Source of the DNA: Gonium pectorale
Lineage: Eukaryota; Chlorophyta; Chlorophyceae; Chlamydomonadales; Volvocaceae
DNA: 43,675 bases
Assembly: GCA_001584585.1 (NCBI GenBank)
Contig: LSYV01000109.1
Coordinates: 4,639 to 48,313 of the forward strand
Direction: 5' to 3'
The translations under genes and the position numbers were made by a program. Every line of letters starts with the position of its first letter. Position 1 is the stretch's first letter. Below the pieces are notes generated by a model that had not been told where the DNA came from, made no database searches, and saw only the letters and a list, made by a program, of their open reading frames with translations. Below are positions 1 through 12,300 of this stretch, in pieces.

Positions 1-1
1 A

Positions 2-310
2 CGTCACGCTGATACGTATTCGTCTGTGTGTGTGGATATTGCAGTGAACCGCCCAGGCGGGCGGGAAAGGGCAGCTCGCCTGTGCCCCGTTTGTCTGGAC
101 GTCGACAGTGGGGGATCCCCGGTAGGGGTGGTGGAGGATGAAAAACACGTGTTACTAGAGTGCAAGAGGTATGACGACTTGCGCGAGCCGCTTTGGAGTT
201 GCGGCATAGATCAAAGCTCGCATATGCGTTCGGTTATGGCAATTGCGGAGCAAAATGTGCTTGCCAATGTCCTTACAAAAATTTGGAAACGCAGAGCCTC
301 ATTGCTTTGA
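2..310 (+). mobile_element. 3' end of a non-LTR retrotransposon (LINE) ORF, C-terminal zinc knuckle
   Basis: The reading frame is open from the left edge to a TGA at 308-310, so this is only the C-terminal end of a longer ORF. It encodes a Cys-His cluster: RLCPVC, a spacer, then EDEKHVLLECKRYDDLREPLW. This C-x2-C...H-x4-C layout followed by a 'YDDLREPLW' type segment is the zinc-binding end found after the reverse transcriptase domain in many L1-like and algal LINE ORF2 proteins. The RT and endonuclease domains would lie to the left, outside the window. The coding end is intact over about 100 codons, so the copy may be fairly recent. Assignment to a specific LINE clade is not possible from this stretch. 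Confidence 0.7.
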
Positions 311-440
311 GCGCTAACTAAGCTTGGATAATATTTTCTTTCCTTGTTTATGCTTGAGCTCGTGATTCTTGAGCCTTCTGGCTCGTACGGATCATTACGA
401 GCCTTGAGCTTGTAACAAAATCGCAAAAAAATCGTCTGCG
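311..440 (+). other. LINE 3'UTR with stem-loop and TGTAA
   Basis: Directly after the LINE stop the sequence becomes AT-rich. It holds a perfect 8-bp stem (GGCTCGTA at 380-387 pairing with TACGAGCC at 396-403, 8-nt loop). A TGTAA, the green-algal poly(A) signal, lies at 411-415 and is followed by A-rich sequence. This fits a retrotransposon 3'UTR in which a hairpin could be the recognition site for the element's own reverse transcriptase. That role is inference. Confidence 0.45.
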
Positions 441-2101
441 GGACCCTACCCCGAAAATTAAAATCACGTATTTATTCCAATGCCCGTTTTGGACCCTCCC
501 CGAAAAAATCAAACACGATTCTTGTGTGGCACTATGGTACCAGTTTACCCGGTTTGTCGACCTTCACCTGGTGGACCGCTAGTTGTCAAGGTCGAGCCGC
601 GGTGGTGTGGTCCTCAAGGCGACCAGTCTGGTGGTGCTCAGCAGCTACCAGACCTTCGTGCACCCAGCCCGCCCAGCCGGCCGTGTACAGACCTGGAGTG
701 ATGAAAGAGTAGAAAAAACGAAGTCAGCTGCGCGCTGTTGTCAGCAGCGGTCGGGGGCATGTTGACATGGCGGCATGTAGAAGCAGACCAAAGTGCTCCC
801 TCCCCAGTAGCTGAGCGCCAAAGGACTGGTTGTGACTGTCGGCGGAGCTGGCTGTTGGTGGTGAGGCAATGGCCTGGGAAGAGGGTACGGCAGGGGGCCT
901 ACAGGCAACCGTGGGGGAAAAGGGGGGGAGGAAGAGCAGCCCCCCCATGTTATCCCCCCTCAGCCCCCCCCCCGGCCGGTTGTGGCACCACAGGTGGATC
1001 ATCCATCGTGATGAGCACACCAACCGGCCATAAGGCCAGTCCAATCCTTCCCCGTCATCACATCCCCGCATGTAGTAACACTCTTCGCTGCGACAGCACA
1101 TCACCCTGCACGCGTGCGCCTGCCCAGCCTCCAGCCCCGCCACCCCCACCTCACACAACAGGCACAAGCCATCCGCCCCTTCCACCGCTAAGTTGAAGGC
1201 GGCCAACCTCGCCCGCGATGAACCCCGTCCGCTCCAGCACCAGCTTTCAACCTTTTGGGTTTCATATGCGTCATAGGAACGGTTATCTTTGACAGATTCA
1301 CGGCAAAGGTGCCGGAGTACAGGCTGTAGGCTTCTCCTGCCTACCCACCTGCTCCACGCCCGCCGCCTCCTCATGCGTTCCCATGCAGGTCGCTGCCACT
1401 GACGCTGTTAAAGCCGTGGTGTCCGGCAGAGCCAGCACCTTCTGTGTCCGCTGCTGCCGCCGCTGTCCCGACTACTCCTGTGCCCGCAACGTATGTGTAT
1501 GTACGGAAGAATGCAAGCTACCTTACTGCTAGCATAATAGTAACCATAGCAGTGCATCAAAGGACGCCAGCGGAAGGAAGGAAGGGAAGTGAGGGGCTGG
1601 CCGGTGCGGCGCGAGCCTGAATAAGGTAAAGGACGAGACTAGCGAGCCTCTATTGCGCCATGGGTTCATGGGTCTCTTAATAATGGTTCTGGAGCCGTCA
1701 TTTCAGAACACAACGCCAGGCGACGTAGGGATAGCTGCCTACTGCGCCAGACGCCAAGCTGAGCATCATAAGAAATACAGAAGCAGCTTACGACGACTTT
1801 GGCGCTTGGGTGATTTAACTCTCTTGCCAGCTTATCTGACGCCTGTTGTATGTTCCTCATGTTTATCACTGGCTCGTGAGCGAGCGTTACTCATAAATGT
1901 GGACGCCTGGAACACGTGGACGCATCTGGAAAGGTGCGTTCAGATGCCTGCAGTGATGATAGCAATCGCAGTGCCTTCAGGGGATGCAAAATCGCCTCGT
2001 GGCAGGGCCCGTGCGGTCCAAGCAGTCCAAGGCTGAAGCCTGAAGTCCACACTCTGTCCCGCAAACCCGCATCCCTCCCGGTCCTCCTCTGCCACCTACA
2101 G
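441..2101. other. Non-coding or unresolved 5' region of the RRM gene
   Basis: No firm gene is visible. The part at 530-710 shares a short motif with a stretch near 18.1 kb (see findings). At 1389-1490 is a 102-nt Cys-rich open segment flanked by AG and GTATGT that could be an upstream exon. A possible splice donor (AAAG/GTGCGT) lies near 1933. The 5' exon or exons of the downstream RRM gene should be somewhere here, because its first recognisable exon starts with a split codon or is partly 5'UTR. Confidence 0.4.
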
Positions 2102-5100
2102 GCGCCGAGCCATTTGCCATCAGGCCGATGCGTCCCCTGACCGTTTGTGGCGCACTGCCCTGCCCTCGCACTGAAACCCATGCCCTACCGCGTGGAGTTT
2201 CTTCTGTCGGGATGGCGCCACCGCTAAGAATCGGATTCTGCCGGGCGGCCCGCGCCCGGATGGCACTGTCCCACGGGTCGGCTGATCGCCGCCACACCAG
2301 CCTGGGTGCAGTGACAGCCGCCTCAGCCTCCGGGTCTACCGCAGTCGCTAGCAACGGGGACAAGTGTGGTGCTGATGAGGCCAGTGGGACTGAGAGCTCT
2401 GCGACGCCGGTTGCTGCAGCGGATGGCGATGTTGTCAGGAGACGACAGCGCTTGCTCAAGGATGACCAGGCTGGCGCAGGGAGTAGCGTTGCCCCCCCGG
2501 CCAAGGTGGCGTCAGTTGAAGGGCGGCCAGGCGAGGCTGGGGCCCTGTCTCCCAGCATTCCCCAGCCTGCGCAGACACAATTAGCGATATCTGCGTCGCG
2601 AAATGCCGCTGGCACAGTGAAGCAGGAAGATGAACTGGGGGCGCAGGCGGCGGTGGCGGGCGGCTCCACATCTGGGCCACGGCCGGCACGGCGGGGCGCC
2701 GTGCTGTCAGGTGCGTCAACATGACAGCAATGTGTTACTTTGATAATCAGGCCCTTCCATTTCTGGCGAACTCTTGGTAATGGCCGCGCTATAGTCAAGT
2801 AAAGGGCACAGTTGGTCCCCTGTCATCCCAGCCCTGGTGTTTCGGCGACGTATGAGGGGCCAGACGCATTCATCTCCAGACCGGGCTTGGGCCATTCCTT
2901 TTGAGGAATTTGGGGCCCGGTCCTGATTGACACTGCTTGTTCATGGCTTGCCATAGCAGTCCCCGCCCCATGGCACCCGTGCGCTGCAGGCCTGCGCACA
3001 ACTATTGGTCGCCGACGCCCGGCGGCCGCACCCCAGTCAATCGGCGCATTCCAGGGGTCAGAGTGCAAACCTGGGTCGGGGCAGGGCTCATCTTTGGGTG
3101 GTCCTGCGCCGGCGATGGACGGTCCTGCTGCCCAGACTGTCGGCAGCAGCGGTGATGGTGGCGGCGCTCGGGGCCATGAAGGGACGGCATGTAGTAGAGG
3201 CTCTGCGGCAGGCGGGAGCGGTAGCGGAGGCGCCGGGGCTGCCGCCGCAGCCAATGGCGATGGTGGCAGCCGGCGGCGGCGTGTGCCCACCGAGAACCTG
3301 GAGGAGATGCTCGGCATCAGGGCGCTGCCGCCGGTGCTGCCACCGGTGCTGCCACAACGGTCATCGCCACCTGTGGCCGGGGCCAAGGCCGGACAAGAGA
3401 CACTGGCAGCGTCAACAAACGGGTCGAATCGGCACAGGCGCCAAAGCAGGGCTGCCTCACTTGCTGCCGCTGCCAGCGCTCGTGCCACGGCGGCAGCCAG
3501 TGCAACGGTTAGCGAGGAGTCGGTTGACGCGTTCGCCGGGATGGACGCTCTGATGGATTTTGCTGCCGACTACGACACGGCTGTACAGCCGTACAGTAGC
3601 CGCACGGTGTCATCGGGCCCGCAGGCAGAGGCGGCGGGGCTTGCCGGCGGAGGCGACGGTGCCATCGTCGGCCAAGTGGGTCCGATGTCCACCGGTCAGG
3701 TGGCGTCATCGCTGCGCCCACAGCAGGCTCTTCGTCAGCACCACCACACCCATCATGACGCCGCACTGGGCTCCGTGTGGTTGGACGAGAGCAGCGGCAG
3801 CGATGATGAGGGTGGGTACGGTCAGAGGAGGATGCGGGGTGCAAGCCCAAAGTGTGCTTGGATAAGGCCCCAAGGTGCGGAGCATGCCGCGGCTTGATGC
3901 GCTGCCTTGGCTCCCGAGAAGCGTGCTTGCAAGGCGCAGGCTTGCCGGAGTGCTGCAGGTGGCGGAGATTGGTAGCCCTTTATGGTCTCACCAACCGCCC
4001 CCATCTCCAGCATCCCAGGGGCTGGGAAAGGGCTGTGGTAGGCGTGGAGCGGAGCTGGTGCAGATCGGCTGGGATGCCAGCCCCCCGGGGTGTCAGAATA
4101 GAAAAACAGATTAGGGGGGTGGGAGGGGGCGGCGCTCCGGGGCGGCGGGCAAGGTTGGAGGAGCGACCGGGAATCGGCAGGGGCGGCCGGGGGTGCCATC
4201 CAGCATAGCGATGACGTGGCGACCCGCGACAGACCGCACACCACCTAGTGTGCTCATGTTCCTCCTCCTTCACGATCGCACATCTTCTCCACCCCAGCCT
4301 CCATTTCCCCGTCCGATCGATTGAACCGTCGCGACCCGCTCCTTCCCTGCCCCCCGCCCCCACCCTGCTAGCCGTCGAGGCCCGTAGATTCCCCTAGCAT
4401 AGCGTGCTCTTCCTCTGCTCTTATTCCCATTTCTCGTGCGCGCGACACTGACTCATAACCCCATTTTCTAATTTTTGTTGTTGCATGTGCCTCCGCCACC
4501 TGCCTTGACGCTCTGTTTGGATCCTGTCTACTGTACTCCCTCGTTTAGGTGAGTGTCCAGCAGCTTTTGCCGCCCGGGTCCGGTTCCTCGTTACGTGAGG
4601 TAGGCAATGGGCCCCACGGCGCCGGCTGTGCGGGCCTCACGTCGCCGGCTACCAACCCTTCCTCCGATGCATCTATCTTCCCGCTCGACACGCTGGCCTC
4701 TGGCATGCACGGGTGGGACGGGTTTTAGAAGGACATGAACGGGACGGGACGGGCGAGAGAGCGGGGGGACCCTAGCTTTCTTGATCCCCGGTTGGTGCAT
4801 TTGGGGCTTCCCGGCGGGCTTCTTAGCGGGTTCTGGTGCCTGGAATGCGAAGGCAAAGCGGGAAGACAGAAGGGATACCTCGCCACTCAGCCTTCGACGC
4901 ATTGGGACGACTCGGGATGATATGCGCCTCGGGCTTCTCGACTGAGAGCGCCTTCCAATTCTCTGACCCCCACATTCTTGGCTTTAGGGAAAGGCAGGAG
5001 CTGGGGAAAGACAGGGGCCGGCAAGGCGCGCTTTTACGGTCATCTGGCTATGTGTGTCCACGCCGTGCGCCCACTGACAGCCACACCCCGCCGTATCCCC

Positions 5101-8100
5101 CGGCAGGGCCACGAGCTGGCCCCAGGCTGCATGGCCTGGCCCCGACTGCGCATCCACCGCTGCAGCTGCCGCCTGGTTCACAGCAGACGGCGCCGTTAAC
5201 AGAGCGAGGCTCGGTGGCGGCGCTGCACGGCCCCTCTGACAGCAGCGCACCCGTGGTTGGCCGCAGCCGCGGCCGCAGCGGCTGCCGCAGCGGGGCTTTC
5301 ATGGGCTTCGCAGCGGAGGAGTCTCTTGGGGGGTGGGCCTTGCCGGCCGATCCCGCAGACTGCGAGGACAAGCTGTTTGGATTTGACTTCAGCTATGTGG
5401 CCCCGGTGGCGGCGCAGCCCCCGCCAGGGCTAATGGCAGCAGCGGCGGCTAGTGTTCGTACCACGCCCGCAGCAACGGGGCTGCGGTCGGCGGCGGTTCA
5501 TACTGAGCGCCGGCCGTCGCCTGCGCGGCAACCGACCCAGAGCCAGCGCATGTGGCAGCCGCCGAACAGCAAACAGCATGGCTCGGGAGTGGCAGCTGTG
5601 CAGGCCGCTGTGTCGGAGGCTCAGGCCGCTCACGTCGGGCGGGTGGCAGCGGATACTTCACCACCATCAGCAGGGGCGGTACGGACGTCAGCACCTTCGG
5701 TGGCAGCTGCGACTGCGATGGGCGTGGGGAGTCAAGCAGCCGGCACGGCGGCGGCACCTGCACCGGGAGGGGGCCCTGCCACCAGCGGTGTGCGGTTCCG
5801 TAAGCTCGCCCGCAGGCCAGCCGACGGTGCCCCCATGCACGGGCTTCTGGTACCGCTGATGTCGGATGCCCCCTTTACGCCCTCTACGGTTCTCGCTCCT
5901 GCCTCGTGGGCCGCCTCAAGCGACGCAGCGGCAGCATCGGGCCCGGCGCATGCGCTTGCTGCTGCGGGCGGCGGCCGCGGTGACGATGCGGCGGCTGCAC
6001 AGCAGGGATGGGTGGAGGTTGGGGCAAGTCGTGGCGGCGTCCCACTGTCCAGCGCCATGGGCGGTGGCAAAGATGGCGACACCAGTGGCGGCAGCGTGCA
6101 GCCGCACAGCCTGCGGCGGCGCTGGGCTGACGCCGGAATCGGCGGCAAAAACGGCAACGCTATCGCGATTCAGGCCGTTCCCGGGGCGACCATGCTGGGC
6201 GGCGGCGGGGTCGGCATCAGCAGCGCGGACGGCCACCGTGGCGGGTACCTCACGCCGGCGAGGGAGCGGCCACCGGAGCAATCAACGCTGCAGCAACGGT
6301 CACCACCCGGTGAGGTTTTATCCCGTGTTCTGCCTCGCAGGATAGCCATTAGGATCGTTTCAGAGGGGCGTATCGCGATTGTCAGCTGGGGCAGAAGTCT
6401 TGTGGGTCAGGAAGCAAATCTGGAAAGGGCATCAGCGGCAGCGGTGTAATTCCCCATGTCTCGCAGTTCGTAGGGCGCGCGGACCTCCCGGAACAGAGCT
6501 GTGGCCGAGACCCAAAGTGGATGCTTTTGCGTGAGCAGCGTGCCACGATATTGAGCGTGAAGGACCCGGAATGCGTGCTGCCTCGGATCTTCTGTTTGCG
6601 CTGACTCGAGCACGGGGTGGGATGGCAGCATCCGTGGCTCTGGCCGCAGGTCCCTGCCATTGTGCATCCGCCTAACGAACTGTTCGACACCCGTATGGCA
6701 GCGCTTGAGGCCTGCATAGCGTTTCCCGCCGCCGTAACCACACCCCACCAGCCCCACAAACACCACTACCGCGCCCATTTGCCCCGTAGGCGGCTGGAAG
6801 CCCCGCGGCACCCCGGCCGCCACACTGTTCGTGAAGGGTCTGGACCCGCGGGCGCCCGGCGGCGAGGAGGGGCTGCGAGAGGCTCTGGCTCAGGTACGGG
6901 CAGCCGCGGCTACAGTACCGGTAATCGTTGCGTTCCACCACGTGCAGGGCTGCCTCGGGTCGCTGTAGTTGCCAGTACGGAGCACGGTGGTGCCGGTAGT
7001 TGCGGGCTCGAAACGGGAAGTCACGTGCGCCTCGCCGGATCACTAGCGTTGAAGGTAGCGGTGATACGACTTCTGGAATTTCACTGACAACACGACATGG
7101 CTTTCGTACTGTAAGCGCTCCCGGCGCTGTAGTCTCCTGGGGGCCGTGATTGCTCGCTGTGTTGCCTTGCGCGTCTGGTGGGTGCTCCCACGTACAACCG
7201 GCCAGTACTGAGGCGAACAGGTATTCCGGCTGCCTGAGTTCCGGGCTCCCTCCTTCTCTGCATGCTCCTAAGATATCTTTTTTCCACATACCGCCCGTCT
7301 TGCCTCTTTCTCCCCCCGCAGCTGTTTTCGCAGGCCGGGCGTCTCGTGCAGGTGCGGGCGGGGAGCGGGGTACGGGCACGCTAGTGGTGGAGGGAGGGGA
7401 CAGGCCGCGGCTTGAAGCAAGCATGGCTTTTAGCGTAAAGTGCGCATCAACAATGCTAAGGGGCGATAAGTGGAGTCCCGCTTGCCTACGACTACACTTT
7501 ACGGCTTTTTTTCTGACACGCTTGCGAATGCTGGAAATGAATCGACTCAATCCTTTTTGTTGCGTTGCTGTCGCGCCTACCTTCACGCACCCCCCCCCCC
7601 GCCCTCCAACTCCCTGCTGAGGCCGTGTGAGTAGATCCGCCTTCCCAGCGACCCGGACCGCGGCCTAAAAGGCATAGCCTACGTGGTGTTTGAGTCACCT
7701 GAGGAGAAGGTGCGCGGCAGAGCGTGTAAGGGCCTGCGCATCTTGCGCTACGGGACTCGTCTTCGAATGCCGATCCTGTCGTGCGCGCTGCTATACGAGA
7801 CAATCTCGTACCAGCCTCGCCACGTGTTCGTCCTGGAGAAGATTATTTATTAAGCGTTACAACGTTCGGCGTTACGGCCCTCCAGGCCAGACCGGCAGAG
7901 ACCTGCCGTTTTCTTGCGCATGCCCCTTCTGCACCGAATCTGCGAAAGCCACCGCCTCACTTGCCTTGCAGCATGCGCCCTCGGCCACATGTATTAAATC
8001 CCTCCAAAGCAACTCGGGCTGGTTCCGCGCGCTTCATGCGCTCCTCAGCCCATGCGCACCGTTGCACGTCCCGCCCCGGTCCTTAGCCCTTCCCCCGCTT

Positions 8101-8202
8101 CTTCCGTCCGTCGCTCTGCAGGCCCGTGCGGCAGCCCTGGACGGCAGCCGGTTGCTGGGCCGAATCATCCGGGTAGACCCCGATGTGGGACCCGCCAGGT
8201 AG
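2102..8202 (+). CDS. RNA-binding protein: long disordered N-terminus, one C-terminal RRM (7 recognised exons)
   Basis: Proposed exons are 2102-2710, 3062-3811, 5107-6309, 6790-6893, 7322-7351, 7635-7709 and 8122-8202; every junction keeps frame. If translation starts at the ATG at 2128 the protein has 941 residues. The first three exons are Ala/Gly/Ser-rich, low in complexity and probably disordered. The last four build one RRM: RNP2 'LFVKGL' (about residues 858-863), a helix 'EEGLREALAQ', a ten-residue microexon 'LFSQAGRLVQ', then 'IRLPSDPDRGLKG' leading into RNP1 'KGIAYVVF' (about 902-909), and the closing 'ALDGSRLLGRIIRVD'. The role is RNA or ssDNA binding; the target is unknown. The loop 'RLPSDPDRG' resembles nucleolin-type or Mrd1/RBM19-type RRMs, but no subfamily can be named. 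The RRM exons are firm. The two exons before 3812 are less so, and further 5' exons may exist. The stop sits in a donor-like CCAG/GTAG context. Confidence 0.72.
7322..7351 (+). other. 30-nt microexon inside the RRM
   Basis: The sequence between CCCCGCAG and GTGCGG encodes LFSQAGRLVQ in phase 0. It fills exactly the gap between helix 1 and strand 2 of the RRM (families usually show a 'vFsqfGeV' stretch here). The RRM would lack its helix-1 end without it, so the microexon is well supported by domain structure. Confidence 0.7.
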
Positions 8203-9018
8203 CCCCGTGGCGGGTCTTGGCGCCCTCAGCTGCTCTCTGGTCCCGCCCGCTGACCTGCCGGCCGGGATGCGGTTGTTCCACCGACAGAATGGGGGCAGTT
8301 TGCTTTCCTCAGCGCACCCTGGGGCTTACTGGGATGCACATCCTGGGGCTAGGCACCGGCACGGCGTTTGTGCCTTGGAAGGAGGGGGTGCGTGCTTGCT
8401 GCTTGAGGCGAGGCCCTGCGCGTGGCGATGCTAGCCCCTGCTCACACGCGTGCCGTGCTGATGCGAGTGCTGCATATTGCGAGCCAGGCGTTGGGCCGGG
8501 CGGGGCGCGGAGGTGGCCCCTGCTGATGAGGACGGGTGACCCATCATGCAGGACGGGCCCATCCATATATCCAGGAATACATTGGCGCATAGCAGTGAAG
8601 GCGTGCACTTGGCTGGATGCTGCGGTTGAGTACTGGGTGCGCCGGGCAAGTACGAAATGTATAGACTGTTTGAGACAAAGGATATACGCCTGTGGCAATA
8701 CAGCCATCACACGTTGCTCGTCGTACGCATCGTTGTGTTCACATGCAGCTCCTCCTGGGCTGCCGGCTGGTGGTAAGAGCCGAAAGATGGTCAAGAGCGG
8801 ACGACTCACTCCGCTCGCTGCCCTCACTCACTTCATAACGGACGTTATCTTGCACGTTGAAACGATACCTCCGCATCTACAGCGTCAAAAGTGCAAAACC
8901 AGTCCCAGTGCTGGAGCCTAAATTGACGTAGGCAGCCGCACGTCTGTACTATCATCCGTACCCGTACTACATTTGATTCTAGCCCCGGCCGTTGCGTCTC
9001 CATGTTGGGCTCAGCAAG
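8203..9018. other. Intergenic; nothing recognisable
   Basis: This stretch is downstream of the RRM gene and presumably includes its 3'UTR, but no TGTAA poly(A) signal was seen close to the stop. Short open frames on both strands have no recognisable domain. A fragment near 8715 resembles only the core of the 57-bp dispersed repeat, too weakly to call a copy. Confidence 0.5.
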
Positions 9019-9300
9019 TCATATTTGGAAGTCGCATCCGGCGCGGGCGGCGTCTGGCACAGGCACGCAGCTACCGATGCCAGGTAGGGGTTCGGCACGC
9101 ACGCCCAGGTGACGGTGGCTCTGACGCGGCCGCAACAACTGCGACCTGAGTCGGCAGCCCTTCAGGCCGCCTTCCGGGGCCGCCAGAGCAGCTGGCAGCG
9201 GCATCCCCAATGCCAGCTCCCACATCGCAACGCCAAAAGCGTACACGTCGCCGGCGGGTCCCATGCGCACCGGCTCCGTCGCAGAGTAATGTAGGCGGAG
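9019..9300 (-). pseudogene. Decayed protein kinase (TKL/Tyr-kinase-like) C-lobe fragment
   Basis: Read on the minus strand, 9300 to about 9190 encodes 'GPAGDVYAFGVAMWELALG'. This is the classic kinase subdomain IX (DVYAFGVxMWEL), typical of the large tyrosine-kinase-like family of volvocine algae. About 100 nt later the expected subdomain XI-like text 'NPYLASVAACLCQTPP' appears at roughly 9030-9095, but in another reading frame. Upstream, where the 'APE' activation segment and the HRD catalytic loop should be, only weak remnants ('ATEPVRMG', 'PHIAYAL') can be read. Loss of the catalytic core plus the frame change point to a pseudogene. An unrecognised intron between the two pieces is the alternative. 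Confidence 0.5.
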
Positions 9301-12300
9301 GTGCGTCTGCGGCCAGCGGCGCGGAGTGAAATGAGTTTTGGGTTGGATTTCAGGGCGTAGGCAATGTGAGGTGCGAAGGGGCTCCCTTGTGGAGTCACTA
9401 CAACCCATGGGTTGCCGAACCGTGGGTCGCAGCTACAGCCCTAGTTCGCAGCCGAGGTCGTCGGCTGACGGAGACCACCGCTGCCGTCTGTAACGCCGCC
9501 ACGGCCTCCTCCGGACGCGTTGCCGCCGCTGGGCATCTGGGCGCTGCCCCTGCCACTGGCGCAGGCGCTGGCGGTACTGCTGCGGGCCGTAGTCGGCAGG
9601 CTCTGCAGCAGCACGCATGTACGATGGAGAGCCTGTGAGTGTGCGCTAATCCCCGGACCACATTGAGCGCATAAAAACGTCACATCGATCTGGAGCGGCT
9701 GCGGCGGCGGCGAAAGGGATTCCGAGTCAGGGCCCAGGAGCGGGAGTGTTGGTAGCGAGCAGAGACCCGCCGCAGGCGTACGCAGGGTCGGCTCCGACGC
9801 TGTGGCGGTTGAATGGAGCGGCCGGCGCTGGGAGCTGCGCAGCCGTTCTTTTCACGTCGTCCGTCACTGGTGCGTGGTGGCGCCGTCCAACGCATGAGTG
9901 CAGCACTGCAGCTATATCCCCCGCCGCCACCGCTGCCGCCGGCCCTCATGCCATGACGAGCTACCGAATCCCGGCCTCCGTCCTTGCCTAGACTTCGCAG
10001 CCCGCTGCCGCCCGGGTCCTCGGTCGGTTCTGACCGCGGGATCAGCGGCTGCCGTCGTCTGGGTCCAGCCGTGGGTGCCTCCTCGCTGCCCAGCGCCGTT
10101 CTCGATGGCTGTCTTGGCAGCGACACTGTCGCCCATTCGCCTCACAGCCTCTAGGCAGCATGCCTCCAGGCGCCCGCGTTCCAGGCGGCGTTTCCGCCAC
10201 GCAGCGTCTGAAACAGAGTTTGATTGTAACTCCGGGACGCGTTGGCAGCGGCACTGCGCCGGCGCCGCCGGTGCCACCGCCAGCGGCGTATGGGCTTGAT
10301 TGCTCGTCCATCCTTTGCAGGGCTGTCACGTGGCTAGGCTGGGATGCGACACCATGGCGCTGATCGTGGCCTCGGTGACGGCGGTGCGGACCCTCGGGCC
10401 GCCGTCGCCTCCACCGTCGATGCCGTCGGCAAACAAGCGTGGCATTGAAGGGGACCATCCGCAATAGGGGCGGCAGGGGTGGTGGAAGATTGCACATGCA
10501 GGTGCCTTGTCGCCAAGGCGCAACACGCACGCTGTCGGCAGCACAGCACCACAGCAGGACGGGTTGCACACAGGGCGTGGCCACTGCAGATCACATGTAA
10601 TGAAGGAAGTTACCCCCTTCTTGCCAACCCTTTCCTCTCACACCTATCAGTACATACCAACCCTCCCAAGTCCGTAGAGTCAACATTCCTATCCTCCCAC
10701 ACACATCCGCCATCCCGCACCTGCCCCGGCTGCCGTTGCATCAGACCCTCGTGACGGCCACGGACAGGCCGCGTCACGTGCCGCGGACGCACCGCTCCCG
10801 GAGCGCCGCGGCTCAGCTCCCCAAGGACCGCTAGCACCGCCGGCCCCCCCCCCCTGGGGCTTAAAGGGGCAGACGACAGGAGACTCAGGGGCCCGGCCAG
10901 CATGTCAGAGCGAGAGGTCGCTGACGAGGGCGTGAGGCCAGAGCGCCCTTCCGGCCCACGGCCAGGTCCCTCTCCGCCGCCCCCGAGCTTGGCGCGCGGC
11001 TGTGTCCAAGACGGCGCTTGAATGCATGAAAGGGGACGGAGTGCGCGATGCGTCAGGGGGCACCAACAGCGGCGTTCCTCTCACAAGCATAGGGGTCACC
11101 GGGGGGGCCGATAGTGGTGCGGACGATCGTGAGGAGCCTCCGACGCCGTCGCTGGCTTGCCGGGTCTTCCATGGGACTGACACACGAAGTAGAAACTAGG
11201 ATTGCAGGAAGATTCGTACCTCGCCAACATTGGTGGACAGGCAGCCCCACGCCAACTCCAAGACGCCGCAGAAGCCGTGCGGTCGCGGAGCCGCGATGTA
11301 GCCAGTGCGGTCGGGCGCCCACCCACGGGCAGCAACCTTGGTCGCGGAGATGGAACCGACGGCTGCTAAAACTCGGCCGAGACGAGCGGAATGCCAGCCT
11401 CACGGCGCGGTGGCACACGCTGCGGTGCATCTGGCGGCAACGTCTCCATAGCTAACAGCAACGGAGCGGGGGGCGCAGCTGGTGGCGGAGCGGCGGATGG
11501 GCGCTGCAGCGGCCGAGGCACTGTCCGAAGCGAAGGTAGGTCAGGATCCGACGGTGTTTGTCTGGGCAATTGGACGTTGGGCAGCAGGGTGGAGGCGTTG
11601 GGAGCACCTGAGGCGGCCGTGAGGTGATCGACACGGTATGCCCAGGTATGCCCCAGGACACCGCAACAGCTGAGCTGCGAAAACAACCCATGCAATGGAG
11701 ACGGCAGCGGCGGCCAGATGCCGCCGCTGCCGCCGCTGCTGCTGCACTTGGTGGTACTGTTTGTACCAGTACTGTACCGGCGCCGGGGTCGGCCTCACCT
11801 TCCCTCTCGCACCGGGGGACTACGACCAGAGGATCGACAGCTGCTGCAGCCAGCTGCGCCGCTTGCATAACAGGCGCACGAGGAGAAATTTTATATTAAG
11901 AGCGATTCATATCAGCGCCAACCAGCTGTGGCTAGGTCAGCCCAGCGGATGCGGCCACATATGTACGTACGTGCGGCTGGGCGGCACTGTGGCGACAATA
12001 TACCAAGCAGATTCAACTTGCATGCGACGACTGGTCTGCTCATGGTAACCATGTTGGCGAGGTCGACTTCTCCATGCCTGGCGCAGAGTCTGGCAGGGGC
12101 CATGGTCAAAGGCCCAAGAGCACAAATGCGAGAGCTTTCCCACCTGTTGCAAACATTTTGAGCTCTTTCCTTGTCACGTATGTAACCTGGGAATGGAAGG
12201 GCCAAGGCAACATGGTCGGGGACGGGGGCTGGGAGGGCGTGTGTGTTTTGTACGTCGAAGCGTGTCAATCGAGTTGCACGCAACCTCGACATTGCCGCAA

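Noticed and set aside
724..1374. Minus-strand open frame of 216 codons with several cysteines, superficially like a LINE zinc knuckle
   Set aside because: The Cys/His spacing does not fit, it is rich in GC-frame noise, and nothing upstream or downstream continues it. A competing open frame covers the same DNA on the plus strand.
6672..7586. Minus-strand open frame of 304 codons
   Set aside because: It is antisense to the RRM exons, whose domain sequence and closing phases are much stronger evidence. The minus-strand translation is Arg/Pro/Ala-rich with no domain.
8705..8745. Possible third copy of the 57-bp repeat
   Set aside because: Only about 15 bases of the core are similar, which is not enough.
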